Assembly (NCBI RefSeq): GCF_037038585.1
Contig: NC_092524.1
Coordinates: 69,340,552 to 69,404,551 of the forward strand
Length of the DNA: 64,000 nt
From: Patagioenas fasciata
Lineage: Eukaryota > Chordata > Aves > Columbiformes > Columbidae
Direction of reading: 5' to 3'
Shown here piece by piece: positions 1 through 12,584 of this stretch. The position numbers and the translations under genes were made by a program. Position 1 is the stretch's first letter, and each line of letters begins with the position of its first letter. Under the pieces are notes generated by a model. It was not told the origin of the DNA. It saw only the letters and a program-made list of their open reading frames with translations, and did no database searches.

Positions 1-282
1 CTTCTGAGTGACAACCAATGGTAGGACAAGGGGCAATGGATACAAACTGGAACACAGGAGGTTCCACTTAAATTTGAGAAGAAACTTGTTCCTGGTGAGG
101 GTGGCAGAGCCTGGCCCAGGCTGCCCAGGGAGGTTGTGGAGTCTCCTTCTCTGCAGCCATTCAAACCCGCCTGGACACCTTCCTGTGGAACCTCAGCTGG
201 GTGTTCCTGCTCCATGGGGGGATTGCACTGGATGAGCTTTCCAGGGCCCTTCCAGTCCCTAGCATTCTATGATTCTATGATA
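1..282 (+). mobile_element. CR1 LINE 3' end (cut by window edge)
   Basis: This is the 3' part of a CR1 non-LTR retrotransposon; its 5' side lies outside the window. The first ~110 bases translate to a reverse-transcriptase C-terminal remnant (RTRGNGYKLEHRRFHLNL and following). The reading frame then shifts at about 108-120, where GAGCCTGGCCCAGG replaces the usual GAGCACTGGAACAGG, and the LPREVVESPSL-like part continues in another frame. The element ends in the tandem ATTCTATG ATTCTATG typical of avian CR1 instead of a poly(A) tail. It is nearly identical to the copies at 12585-13241 and 26005-26476, so all three belong to one subfamily. It is not a functional gene. Confidence 0.95.
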
Positions 283-1417
283 TGGGACATTTCTGTGTCT
301 TCGAGGTTGTGCTTGAACGATCATGAGGGGATGCTGACGTTCACCGTGAAGTTATTGTTAATGTTTCATCTGATACGAGCACATTTAGTAGCGGGAACAT
401 TCTAGGATCACCCACATCCAGAAATATACCCGTCTCTTTGAGCTGGTGGTCGGGTTTGAAGCCCACGTTGGACGATTAGTATAAACACGTGGTTTAAGAT
501 TCAGCCTTCGCTTCCAAAACTCAATTATCCCTCTGCAGTGGGAGGGTAACCGCTGAAACACCAGCTAAAATGGGGTGGTGAGGGGCACAGTAAACTTTCC
601 TCTCTTTTGATTACTGGGTGTAAAGCCATATTCAACAGCAGGGATGAACAGAGTAAAGCACATTCATATATTATCTGAGAGCTGAACGGGCAGTGTTATA
701 ATATATAAATCAGCATGCTGCAGGCTGGATTTTCCAGGGGAGAAGTGTGATTTTCCATTGCTGGAGGGGATGGGGAGTGGGGTGAGGTGCTGCAGCCATC
801 GGCGATGAACGGATCCCAAATGGACCTTGTTTCCCGCAGCGCTTGCAGGGTCTGGTCCCCGTGCAACGGCCATGGTGCCAATTACAGGAGCTAATGAAGA
901 GAGGGGAGTTGGGCACCGCTTGCTTTCATTCCCCAAATGCCAGAGCTCCCGAAGCATGTTCTGGCATTTGAAACAAATGACTGCAGAGGAGTCTTGTCGG
1001 CACAGGGTTTGACGCGGCTCACAAAGTCCCATCTGCGCTGCCAGGCGGCTGCTCCCGTGTGTCCCTTCTGCAAAAAACACCAGGATTTGTTTTCAGCAGA
1101 CTCGGGATGTGGGGTCCTCGTGGGGATGGTGTGAAAATGGACCATCACTCACACAAACCTTAAGGCACTTTCTGCTGGGTCACTTGTCCCCAGCGAGAGG
1201 CTCCGACTTTGCTCTCATATGGTGGTTAAACCCCTGGTGTTTCTCCAAAGCCAAACTGAAATGTGGCTGCCAGATGGGTTTGCAATGTTTTTCATTTCAG
1301 CTGTCCAGACGTAGCCCTCTCCAGAGGAACCTCAGCAGACTTTTCCTCTGGCTGTGCCTTTTGCCAGTGCTGGAAAGACTTCCCCTCTCTGGAGGACATC
1401 TGGAAGATGCAATGACT
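283..1417. other. Unique intergenic DNA
   Basis: I see no gene or repeat here. Overlapping short open frames occur on both strands between 664 and 1148, none with a recognisable domain. The stretch is ordinary mixed-composition vertebrate DNA. Confidence 0.6.
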
Positions 1418-1699
1418 TTTGGTCTCTTCTCTCAAGTAACAAGTGATAGGATGAGGGGAAACAGCATCGAGTTGCACCAGGGGAGGTTTAGATTGGATAT
1501 TAGGAAATGTTTGTTCATGGAAAGGGCTGTGGGGCATTGGAACAGGCTGCCCAGGGCAGTGCTGGAGTCACCATCCCCGGAGGGTTGGACAGACGGACAT
1601 GAGGTTCTCAGGACATGGGGCAGTGCCAGGGGTGGGTTAACGGCTGGACTCAATGATCTTGAGGTCTCTTCCAAGCAGAATGATTCCATGATTCTTTGC
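1418..1699 (+). mobile_element. CR1 LINE fragment, in-frame RT type
   Basis: This is a 5'-truncated CR1 tail. It translates through a reverse-transcriptase C-terminal remnant ([37 protein letters not shown]) without the frameshift seen in the copy at 1-282. It ends in GATTCCATGATTC. It shares the block with 'gaggttctcaggacatg' and 'ggttaa' with the copies at 33084, 35521, 43703 and 52866. It lies inside a 253-codon open frame (1109-1870), which is a chance frame through the dead element. Confidence 0.95.
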
Positions 1700-4600
1700 T
1701 GGTGCTTTGGGTTCTTTCTACCTGCAGACACTTGCTCCAGCATTGTGGTCCAGGTGCTGCAGGGGAACCTCCCATCTCCATTTACCTTCAGGTCCCTCTG
1801 GGACACGTTGCCCTTCACTGTTCTCCAGCACAGTGACTGCAACCGGGCGATAAACCAGATCGCTGGATGAATATGGGCTTAAAAACTGAAATCAGCACTT
1901 TGCTCTGTCTCCCATCTGCCTTGGGATATTTTGGGGTCAGCCCCTATCTTCAACCCATATCCCCCATCCATCCCTGCCCCACAACTTGCCTGTGGTCCCT
2001 ACTGCACCCACAGCAGCCCTGGTGTGTCTTTGACATTTGATATTTATACACTTGATATCCATATCTTTGCAACGAAGGGGAAAAGATACTTTAAGTGACT
2101 TCAAGTGAGCAGAGAGGTTGTCCCAAAAGTACCGAGGGGCGGGTGGCAGGGACGGTGCGATTCTTCCCTCCCCAGCAGGCTGGCTCTGGCTGTGGATGTC
2201 TGTCCTGCTGCAACACCAAAAATTACCTTTTCTGGCTTGAGAACTGATCAAAGCGTTGGCTGAAAACTCAGCTCCTGGGGTAAGGAATGGAGGACTCACA
2301 AATAACCCTTGAATCTTTTATTACAGAGCGGCATCGTTTTATCTTATCCCTGCCAGTGCCGTATTTCAAAATGTGTATCAAAAAGATGATGTGTCTCTCC
2401 TTTTCTGCCTTAAAGGGTGTCTGCTCTCCTTCTGTGGGACTGCGGGTCCAAAATGCTTGCAGAACACTTTTATAGTGGGGCTGCACTTGGGGTTCCCCAT
2501 TTGCCTTCCCCCTTTACAGGTGACAGTGCCCTGGATTGTGCTGTGAAGACCAGACCCCCCAAACCTCTGCCCTGAGCTAGCGTGATGGAAAAGCGAATAA
2601 CAGACAGAAAATGTAAAAGGAAACATTATTTCTTTGGCGTTTTTTTCTCCCAGAGACCTGTAATCAGGATGAGAAGGGCTTTGAGCATCGAGAAGGCATA
2701 AAATGGGCTGTTTTGGGGCTCAGAAATGGGACTGTGAGCTGTGACATGTGGCTTTTGAGGACCTAAGCTGGCTAAAGCCGAGACATCTCATTTTATCTAT
2801 AGGTACGTGAGCGCAGGCATGTGTGTGTATTTTTTCCTCCACCTCCTCTCTAGGCAAATGCTAAGGACGTGATGATGGACAAAAATCTCCGGTGACAGTG
2901 GCTGGGGTGAGCGGGTGAGCAGCAAAGTGTTCGCTCCGAGTCTCTTTGGCGCGGATGGAGCTGTTCAAAATGTTCTGTCTGCAGGGGGGATCTTCTAATT
3001 ACGTCAAAATAAACACGCATTTCTGGCTTTTTGGCTTCGATGAGTGGATTTTTCCTCCGCAGAGGGATGAAGCAAGCCCAGTAAATAACGCTCTGCGGCG
3101 GTGGGAGCTGGATGGCTGCAACTGGAAAGGTCTCGGCGCGTCTGGAGGGAATGGAATAGATTGATTTATGATTTTAACAAGCATGGCTGGGTAGGGAATC
3201 ATGCCTATATGGTTCTAAAGTCATGAGGAGATATTAATCAAAATTAAGGCTGCTCTACGAAGGTATCCGAGCCAGTGGTCCGGTTCCTGGCTAATTGATT
3301 ACACAACTAAAGCATCGTTGTCCCTACAGAGACAGGCAAAGGACAGCTTGGATTGGGAGGGCTCGGGGTTTAATGCCAGGTGGGGAAGCAGAGGGTTGGA
3401 ACAAAGGGCGTAATGAGGAATAATAGGAATCGGTTAGAGGGACTGCACGCTTGTCCCCGTTGATTAGGCTGCGTGTGAAGAGAGAAAGTGATTAATAGAA
3501 ACACGTAAACGAGAAGCAGCAGTGACATTTCTAGAGCTGCAGCCTGAAATCACACGCTGCCAAAGGTCGGAGCTGCCTGGACAAGTAGTGACCGTCGGCT
3601 CTGGAAAAGTGGTGGTTTTGGGGCAAAAACCTGGCCATGTGCTGCTGGGGCTGAGCGTGTCAAAGGCCACATCGGCAGTGGTGCCACCATCCCAGGCTGC
3701 TTCCTCTCCTTATCCATGCATTAATTGCCATTCTGATGGAAAATGCCTTAAAACGGCTGTGGGGGCTGGTGTTGATGGGGCTGCTTCCAACGTGGCTGGT
3801 GCTCCCCAATGGTTTTCCAAACCCAGTTTTCTGCTTGTCTGCACAAGGTGGTTGTGTTCTAGGGTGAAAACCAGGCTCAAAACCTCTTCTTTTAGGAAAA
3901 AGCATGTCTGGACCTCCTTGCCCTGCCTCTACATGTCCCCAAATCCATTGTCTCCAGCTGGATCTGAGGACTTTGGTGGCTTTTCTTTGAGGCAGCCTGC
4001 TGGCAGCGGTGGCTGCGGGAGGAATAGACGTGGAAGGACAGCTGGAATTGCTCAGTTTCTGCCATTTCTGACAGCATCACTTGCACCAGGTGATACAGGT
4101 TCTCCTTGAGGTAGATCTCGCCTTTGCACATGAAGCAAAGGAACCATGTGTCCAAGTGCATACCTGGGTGCTCTGGCAGCTCTGCAGGCACATTTGCAGC
4201 TTCCCTGGTTGTTTGCGTTGGTTTTATTCCTCATACAGCACCACGTAGGGTCGTCTGTGCCTGTTGCTTCCCAGCTGTAAACGGGACAGCATCTGTCAGT
4301 GATTTATCCTGCTCTTTCCTGTTTTGGATCTTACACTATTGCACATGAAGACATGGCTCTGTTCGGTGGGTCTGGTGATTTTTGCCTCTCAAAAAGCAAC
4401 GTTCTCACTGACTTTAAAGTTATCTCCCCGTTTTCCCTCCCTGTTCAATCACAGCTCGGGCATAACTCAATGAGATCAATAGTGACGGGCACAGAAATAA
4501 GAGAAGGATGGGTCCTCTGTGTGCATCGCAGAGAGAAATGCTGCATTTGCTCTATTTCCTGCAGCTCAGCTTCCAGCCCAGGTGTCCATCTTCCCAAGGA

Positions 4601-5628
4601 GATAACGCTGCGTACTTCAGCCTTTCTCTGCAAGAAAGCTGCCCTGACACCAGCTCCATCAAAGCTGATATCCAGTAGATTTATGTGTCCCCAAATGAGC
4701 TGCAGTGCCCATCCTCACGCACAGTTCTTTTCTGTTGGATAAAGCAGAAGACCAGGGATGCTCCAGCTCCATCTCTATCTGCCTTTCTCTCCTGATTATG
4801 GGGGAATCTCATGATACTTTGGAGCAGCTCTCTGGGTGTCACCATCATCTGCTTGTCCCCAGGTGAGGTGGTGGATTGGTGGTGTGCAGCCTTCTGCACA
4901 CCCCAAAATTCAGCCCCAAGCCTGGAGCTGCAGCCAGAGGTATGTAAATCTACAAAATGCTTCATCATCCAGTGTCTTGTATCAGGGTCTCGAGCCGTCC
5001 CTCCCTGCGGAGGATGATCTTGCCTGCAGAAACATCCCGCTCAGCAAGTGGCTCATTACCACCATCACAACTTTATGGGATAAGCTCTTGTCAGGGCATG
5101 AGAAATACGGTTTGGAAACAAAACTCGTTTTAAAGCATCCATAACTTTTCAGAGCAAAGGCACAAGAGGGACATAGGGAACATTTAGGAACCAAGAATGG
5201 GATGGATGGTGACCACCTCGGGATCAGTCCAAGAGGGACACAGTGGGGCTGAGCCACCACTCGCTGCAGTCCCATCAATCTGCTTGGTGCAAAGCACCAA
5301 ATTCAAAGAAATGAGCACGCACCTGAGCGTGGCTTGATACCTGCAGCCCCTCATTCTCACGCTCTCCTTGCTCCCAAGGAGTTACCCACCTGCCAAAGGC
5401 ACCGGGGTAATTCTCCTCGTTAGAATAAATTATGAGGATCACAGCCAGCTGGTCACTTAATGCCAAAATTACAGGGAGAGGAGACTGGCCACTCTGGTCC
5501 TCACTGACCTTGAAATCCAAGCTGGCGAATGCAACCTTCCATTTCTTATAGCTCTGCAGGATTAGTGGGATGAGGTCAGCCTGTAGCACTAATTCACTTT
5601 GCTCTTAACTTATTTCATTACATTACAG
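1700..5628. other. Unique intergenic DNA
   Basis: No repeat or gene is recognised. The 195-codon open frame at 3522-4109 has no domain, no coding-like composition and equally open frames on the opposite strand (3660-4191), so I treat it as chance. A mild CpG concentration around 3040-3150 is too short and weak for a CpG island. Confidence 0.55.
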
Positions 5629-5644
5629 GAGAGCATCGCACTCG
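5629..5644 (+). other. Possible 16-nt microexon
   Basis: A pyrimidine-rich tract with a branch-point-like CTTAAC leads to a TTACAG acceptor at 5623-5628. Sixteen bases later a GTGAGTG donor begins at 5645. Both sites match vertebrate splice consensus well. Without transcript data this may be coincidence. Confidence 0.15.
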
Positions 5645-5735
5645 GTGAGTGTAATCTTCAATGCTATTCTCCTCTTGTCTTTGCTTTTGTCATAAATTAA
5701 ATAAGCTACTGTCATTTTCCAACTATAAAGATTGA

Positions 5736-5750
5736 TTTTTTTTTTTTTTT
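5736..5750. repeat. T15 homopolymer
   Basis: A run of 15 T. There is no adjacent polyadenylation signal in the orientation needed for a retrotransposed poly(A) tail, so it is read as a simple mononucleotide repeat. Confidence 0.9.
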
Positions 5751-5867
5751 AAACTGTACTGGGGCAAGCGATGATAATTTATACATCTTAAAGTTGTACA
5801 CTTGGCTATATCTCTAGCTGGTTATTTTGTTGGACCTTGAACTGACTGCTTTTTCTGCGTAGCTCAT

Positions 5868-6175
5868 TCCAGTTCCTAAAGAGGACCTACAGGAAAGCTG
5901 AAGAGGGACTTTTGGCAAGGGTGTGTGGTGACAGGACAAGGGGTGATGGCTTTAAACTGAAAGAGGGGAGATTTAGATTAGATACAACGATTAAATTCTT
6001 CACTATGAAGGCGGCACTGGAACAGGTTGCCCAGAGAAGCTGTGGAGGTGTTCAAGCCCAGGTTGGATGGGGCTTTGAGCAACCTCATCTGTTGGAAGAT
6101 GCCCCTGCCCATGGCAGAGGGTTGGACTAGATGGTCTTTAAGGTCCCTTCCAACCCAGACCATTCCATGACCAAA
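5868..6175 (+). mobile_element. CR1 LINE fragment, older subfamily
   Basis: A 5'-truncated CR1 tail beginning around the CCTAAAGAGGACCTACAGG segment. It covers the 'ggacaaggggtgatggc' RT region and a typical 3' end, 'ggtcccttccaacccag' followed by CATTCCATGA. It keeps the in-frame 'cactggaacagg' version. Several mismatches and small losses compared with the other copies suggest it is older. Confidence 0.93.
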
Positions 6176-7431
6176 ATAATCCAAGCTGAAGCAGGAACCA
6201 TCTTCCAAACTAAATGTTGAAGTTGGGTACATGTGATGCAAAGATTCCCTGGCAGTATTTGAAGCGTGATAAAAATCAAAAAGGATGTGCCTCGGATTTA
6301 AAGCCTGGCTGTTGGTTTTAATATTGAGCTTTTCCACGAGGGTGGCATTGAAAGCTGTTCCTGGTTGTGAATGACGGGCTCCGGGATCCACCTCTCCTCT
6401 GAGGTACCACTGTGGTGCCTCCTAAACCAGGCTGAGGTGGCCCCAACGCTGACATCTTTTGGCCAAGGAAACTAGCACTGTGCTAGATTGGTGGCCGTGA
6501 ACTTGTGTGGCTGCTCACCTATGACAAATCGTGTGTCATTAAGGTATTTCCTTTCTGAACATGCAGTAACATCAGTTCTCATCTTTTCATGTTATACATA
6601 CATATAACTGATGGACATGTGCTGGTCCATGTCTTGCTCTGTCTTAGTGTGTTGAAGAAAGACAATTAACTCATCATCTCATGCCCAGTGGGTGCAAACC
6701 CCCGTCTGGCAGGATGGCAGCTGAGAAATACAAGAACTGCAAGGGATTACAAGTGGGAATATTTTGTTTTCATAAGTAAAATAGAAGGTAGAATCACTGG
6801 TTGGAAGAGTGGAGCTTCTAGACTTGGCCTAGCTGAGAGTTGAGGGTGAGTTGGTTTAATGAAGATGAAAAGCCAGTTGGCTGAAAGTCACTGTGGAATG
6901 AAAGAAAGAGGATCCCAAACTAAAAATGATGTGTTTCCAGGAGACAAAGCACAGTGACTGAATGGTGGGTGGGACCTTTTGGGGAGAGTACTAAGGAGTA
7001 TGGGCAATTCATCAAAGAAATCTTTGTTGGTCTTAGTCAAAAAAGAGGCGTATATGAGGTAGACAATAAGCCTGATTACTAAAAACCAACAGAAAAGAAT
7101 GATGAAAACACATGGTGACAAAATTTGAAAAGCTGAGACACAAACCAAGGGACAACATGAGAAGCGGTCACCAGGTGCAATGGAAGCAATGTAGGTTGGA
7201 GATGGTCCCACCATGCTGGCATCAGCCTGGGAGGTGCAGGGAAACCAGATTGGACAACTGATGTGGAACTAAACTACCTAAATAAATTGCCTGAGAAAAT
7301 CAGAATGACTGCTAGCAAGGGACGATCCTGGTTTCACCATCCAGCAGGAGCGACCAGCAGCAGAAATATGGGGTGGGAAGGACCATGGGGCAGAGCTGGG
7401 GAAGGGGGCTTGGGTTGAGTCCCCTAATGGG
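6176..7431. other. Unique DNA, purine-rich on + strand
   Basis: From about 6640 the + strand is purine-rich with few CpGs and continues so to about 7680. No domain is visible in any frame; a 108-codon minus-strand frame (6888-7214) is hydrophobic and unremarkable. The texture could be an old, unrecognised transposon or LTR, but nothing proves it. Confidence 0.4.
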
Positions 7432-7500
7432 TGTGGAAGCCCCACCCGCTGTACTGGGTATAAAACCAGGAATTACATCTTTAGGTTTGCTCATCAGTGC
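7432..7500 (+). promoter_or_regulatory. TATA box with upstream GC/KLF box
   Basis: A GCCCCACCCGC box (7439-7449) lies 9 bases upstream of a TATAAAA (7459-7465) on the + strand. The arrangement is that of a compact core promoter, such as a retroviral LTR U3/R junction or a small polymerase II promoter. No gene follows and no LTR ends (TG...CA with a target duplication) were identified, so this is only a candidate. Confidence 0.25.
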
Positions 7501-10500
7501 TGATTTTATTTATACATTGTAAGAAAGGAAGAAGATCCTGGGGTAGATGGACAGCGAGACTGTGACCTCTTCATCACGGAAAGGTTTTAAGACCAGTCAG
7601 ACAAGGATCTCATGGGAATGACCCGATGAAGTTGATTATGGCCAGGGAAGTGGATGACTTCTCAATCACCTTCATCCCTGTGGATCTCTATTTTTTGTCT
7701 TTTTAACATTTATAGCATAACACTCTTCAAAAGGCTAAAATCCCCTACCCTGCACTCAGTTCATTCCCCAACAATGCTTTAAAACATCACGTTACGGCAT
7801 CGTAAAGCCGCCGTGCTTTTAGAAACAATTATTTGGTGGCTCTGCCAGCGCCTCGTTGCAGCCGTCCTAATGAACAATGAAACTATTGTGTTTAGAGATG
7901 CCATACGTGGTACTGGCGGCTGTTGTCGCTGGGCTGGGAGGTGGGAAAAGCACATCAGCATCTCGGCGTGAGGACATCAGCATCTCCTCGTCACGAAACC
8001 CGTCCTCCGATTTGGGGAGCGCAAATTGCATTTTAACAGATATAACCTGAAGAAAGGAAAAAGGAAATATTATCAACAAAGGGAAAGAAGATTAACGGCT
8101 CGCCTGGAGGCAACGTTTGAAGATTGTACAGATACGGCTGTACCTGCTACAGCCGGTACTTCGGTTACAGCGGGGAGATGCGGCTCATGATACACCAAAT
8201 AAAACAGTGCCGTTTTTCATTGTACCTCAGTGGCGATGCTCTTTTTTTTAAATTTCATTATTTTTTTAAGGTGGTCCATCTGTGAGCTGGATGCTTCTGG
8301 AACCAAAGCTGCTTTCGGTGCTCACTGAGGTCTCATTTAGCTCTATTTTTGTTCAAAGTTCTTTGGCAGAGGGGAAGCCGTGCCGTTCCTTCACAGCCGA
8401 TATAGTTGAGCTGCTTCCAAGCGTGGCTGCGAGCTGGCATTGATCTCGCCTTGCTTTGGGCTTGGCTTTGGATCTAAACCCTCAAAAGTCAGAAGTGGGT
8501 GATGTATTTGATGTTTTTGGCTGGTTTAGTGCTCGTGCTACCAACCATCACAGACCAGGATGGGCTTTGCCACTGATTGTGCCTTATTTTTCAGCTGGAT
8601 TAGGACAGGAGTAACTTAATTTTCTAGCAAAAATGGTGTACAAACATGAATATTGGAGCAGAGCTTTGGCTGGGGGGTTAAAGCCACCTGGGGTCTATGC
8701 TGGTTCTGCAAGGCAAGCGATTTCCATGCAAAACCAAAAAGGGATGATTCAGATGAAAATTTGTAAGCTCAAAACCACGAGCTCATTGCAAACACCCACA
8801 TGCGTTCCTGGCGATCCTGGGTGTTTCATCCTCATTTAACACGGTCACCCATGAAATGTGTGTGCAAGGGATGGCACTTTTGGGGTCTCTCTGTCCTCCC
8901 AGGTCCCGGAGCTGACTGCGAGGACAGACATTTGCTCTCTCTTTGGTAGTGTGGGCCATGTTTTCTCGCTTGGATTCTGAAGAAAAAGAAACAAATGCAA
9001 TTGCTGAGTTTTGAATGAATTTTCTAACTTGCTGGCCAATTCCTACCCTATTTGATAGAAGAGCGGAGCTCATCAGAAGCATTAAATTTCCCCATTTTAT
9101 GAGGACAGGAGAGAGACCTTTCAATATTAATAACACTCCTCTGCAGCAGAGGATGTGGTTTGTGCAAAGCTTTTATTAGGCAGACAAACCTCACCGAGAG
9201 CAAGGGCCACAGAGAACAGAGAAAATACTGGTTTTTCAACGTTTTTCAACTCAAAGCCATGCAAGGGATGAGCTCAGCCAATGTTGAGTTAAATGTGGAA
9301 ACTTCTGCTCCTCTAGGCTTTTTGGGGACGAACACCTCTGGCAGGGACCTGGTGCTGTCCCATGTCTGCAGGGACCATCCCTGGAATTAGTGGAAACCTG
9401 GTTGTTCATTAGCTTTTGGGGGATAAGCATCTTGGTGGTGTCTCCTTGGCATTTTGTGCATCGCTGCCTATTAACGGCGCCCTTTGCTCTCTGCAGAGCC
9501 CGGGATGCTCCGTTTTGTGCATCTCCTGTATCTAAAAGCCCAGTTTTCACCCATGTCCTGCTAGGACGTGGCTTGCAAGATTTGTACATGTCCCATTAGA
9601 GCTTCAGTGGCTGCTCAGGGGCCAGCAAAACATCACATCAATGAACCTCACCTGCATCCCCAGCGTGAGAGCAGATTTAGTCTTGACTTTGTCTTCTTAT
9701 GCTTTGTTGTATTTCAAGCCGGCTGCTTTTCTGTCATTATTTTGCGATTTTCTTGGAGGGCAGCCATTTCATCCTAACGCCAGCTAGCTGCTGCCAGCAA
9801 AGGAATATCCAACAATTCGCTTTTAAATAGCTCTCCCTTAAAAGTTAGCGGCCAGCAGACAGGTGTGGGTGATTGTCGGGGTTATTCGGCGCTGGTTTCC
9901 ACGCTTTGACACTGGCGTTTGAAAGGGTCTAATTCAGCAACACCCGCTACCGCTACAGAAAGAAAGAGGTATTTTTCTTTATTTCTCTCTTTCTTTTAAA
10001 ACCCCTTCTCCCCCAGACACAAACTTCCCCACGAGCGCTTGTTATGTCTCCAGCAGGAGCCCTATAATGCCATATTCTCTGGAAGACGAAGTCTGGGCAG
10101 CTATTTAAGCTAATTGATGTAAAACTGCTTTTTACAGCCTCTTGAAAGAGTTACTCTGGGATAGAAACTCATGGGAAGCATGAGGTGGAAAGGGAGGTGG
10201 CACCTCAGGAGCATCCCGCTGGATGCGACCTTGGGACAGAAGGAGCGAGAACGGGATTTGAAAGCAAAACGGTGATTTTTTTATACATTACTAGTGATGA
10301 GCTGGGGGCACAGGGGTGCAGCGAGTGATGCAATCCCCCCTAAATCAAAATCCACATCTCAGAACCGTTCTCGTGTCCTGCACCGGACCCTGAGAGTGGA
10401 TTTTGGCAGAACGGGGTTTTAGCACATCCGATAACACTACTGTAGTTTGACACTGGGTGACACGATGCTGGCAAAGGGGGCTACAAGCTCCAGAAGAAAT

Positions 10501-12584
10501 AAGAAAATTGGGGGTATTTAAGGATGCTAAATCCTTGAGTTTGTCACCGTCTTGTCATGCCCCCGGGGATTGGGGACGGCTGTGCCTGCAACTGATGTAG
10601 AATATTTTCTTGATCTTGGGAAGCCAGCTTGTTCCATGCAAACCGCAGCAACGCAACAGAATTACTGGCTTAGCCCCAGGCAGTCGACGGATTGACAAAC
10701 CGGCCTTTTATGTCCACAGCCTGTTTTGGAAGGAATATTAAAGCTGCGACGTCCATAAAACGCCAAGTCTGCAGCTGCAGAAGGAGTCGGAGTGGGAGTG
10801 ATTGCAATTCTGCTCTATTTCTTCCTGAGAGTTGCCCATAGAGGGCGAATAAAAGTGATGCTCCAACAACTGCATCTTCCCATGAACAGGTTGAGAACTA
10901 CCCTGACCCGCACATTTTGGAGCAGAAAACCCAGGCATGTCTTAATGTCGGCTCCCATGGTGCTCCCACAGCCCTGTTGGAAATGTAGTGTGCAGAAAAG
11001 ACCAAATCTGCTCTGATAAAGGGTGTTGCTAAGAGCAGGAGCGTCAATGAGGGCTAAGGAATAAGCATCCTGCATCCCAGGTGGACGAGGGATAAGTCTG
11101 GTGCTGAGCAAGCTGCTGTTAATGAGGGTAAATAATTGAGATTGCCTGCCCAACAGTGGCGGAGGGTGATGTGTGTGTATGCACCGGCTCGACAGATATT
11201 TCCCTGTGGTGTATTTTACTCCCTATCTCAGCCATTTCTCTCTGCTCCTGCCTGTGAGAGGCTGTAGGTACATTAACCCTACCAGGGGTCCATTCTCCTC
11301 GCTGCGTAAAAAGCCCTTTTGCTGCCTGTGGTGACAATAACCGGGATGCAGCTGTCCCTGAGCATCCTCACGGGCACGGAAAGAGACTGTTGTTAAGTCT
11401 CATAATCGCTCGCCACAGCCCGCCGAAATTCATTTCACCTATGAAAATCTAATTATAGGAAGCGGCTCTTTCCGTTGTTAACGGCTGCAGGGGCTCATAG
11501 TACGGGGTAAACTCCGGCTGCTGTCTTGAGGCAAAGAAAATGCTTCTGGAGCATTTCTCTGTGGGAATGTGCCCATTAGAGAGATGGTTTTTGTTTTGCT
11601 CTCGCCCTCGTTTCCTAAGCCCTCCCTGCCAAAAAAGCCCAGCCCTGTGCGGTGAATCCTGATGGACCGATAGGAGGATTACTGCCCTGAAAAGCCCCTT
11701 CGAACCCAAAAAGCAATAATTCCTCATATAGGCGTAGGTCAAAGTGAAACTTTTCCAGCAAAACACATTGTGTTTCAGTGGGAGAGGGGGATGGAGGATG
11801 GGATGGGGTGAGCCGTGGAGAAAATCAGGGCACGGCGCTCACAAGGGAGGAGGAGGAGGCAGCTGAGCCGTCTCGGGAGCCCTGACAGAGGCTGTGACTG
11901 TTTATGCAGCCAAATTTACAGCTATTCTATGCAGAAGTATGTATAAAAAAACACCCCTTTATAGCAAAGTATCAGCCAGAGGATGACATTTATAGAGAGA
12001 AATGGCAAAGGGAATTTCAGGTGGTACCTGACAGCTATTACTGAAACGATCCGTTCCCACTTGACTAAACGTATTTTCCCTATTTTTCTGCATTTTACCT
12101 CCTTGGTTGTGCTGTGAAAGCCCAGCTCTTTTGTGGCAACCCTGGGAGCTGGGAACTTCCAATGCTTTTTGTAACCTAAACGTATGTTTGGGTGTTACAG
12201 GGCGTCAAACCCCTTGAGGGTTTCTTAATGTTGACTTTCAGTTAACTTTAATTAATATTTCTAATGACCTGCGATGCACATCATGCTCAGCAAAGATGCG
12301 CAATCACCTCCTGATATTTTCTGTTTCCTCCTAGTAATTTTGGCATCGCTGAGTTTCCTACATGGTGTGTGTCCCCTCCTTCTACCTCTGCGTTTTTTTA
12401 GGCTGTTGGGTAACCAGGCAGGAGATAAAAGTAGATTTATCTGTTGAGAGTGGAAACACGATTAAAAAATGTCAGCTGAGCCACGGGGAGAGGTAAAGCA
12501 GCACTGGCAGCTCCCTCCCCGCTTCTCCCAGGAATGTATTAAACTTAATGAAAATAAGTTGGTGAAATGGAGTTAAAGCTGCAT
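7501..12584. other. Unique intergenic DNA
   Basis: No repeat or gene is recognised over about 5 kb. A small CpG-bearing hairpin (8133-8142 with 8148-8158) and pyrimidine-rich DNA at 9960-10015 are the only local structures noted. Short open frames on both strands, such as 10738-11153 and 11449-11766, have no recognisable content. Confidence 0.55.

Noticed and set aside
1109..1870. 253-codon open frame, the longest in the window
   Set aside because: It runs through the CR1 remnant at 1418-1699; the recognisable part is RT debris and the rest shows no domain.
3522..4109. 195-codon open frame
   Set aside because: Low-complexity composition without conserved motifs; minus-strand frames are equally open.
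8133..8158. Hairpin with CpG-containing arms
   Set aside because: It is bulged and short, without microRNA-like length or flanks.
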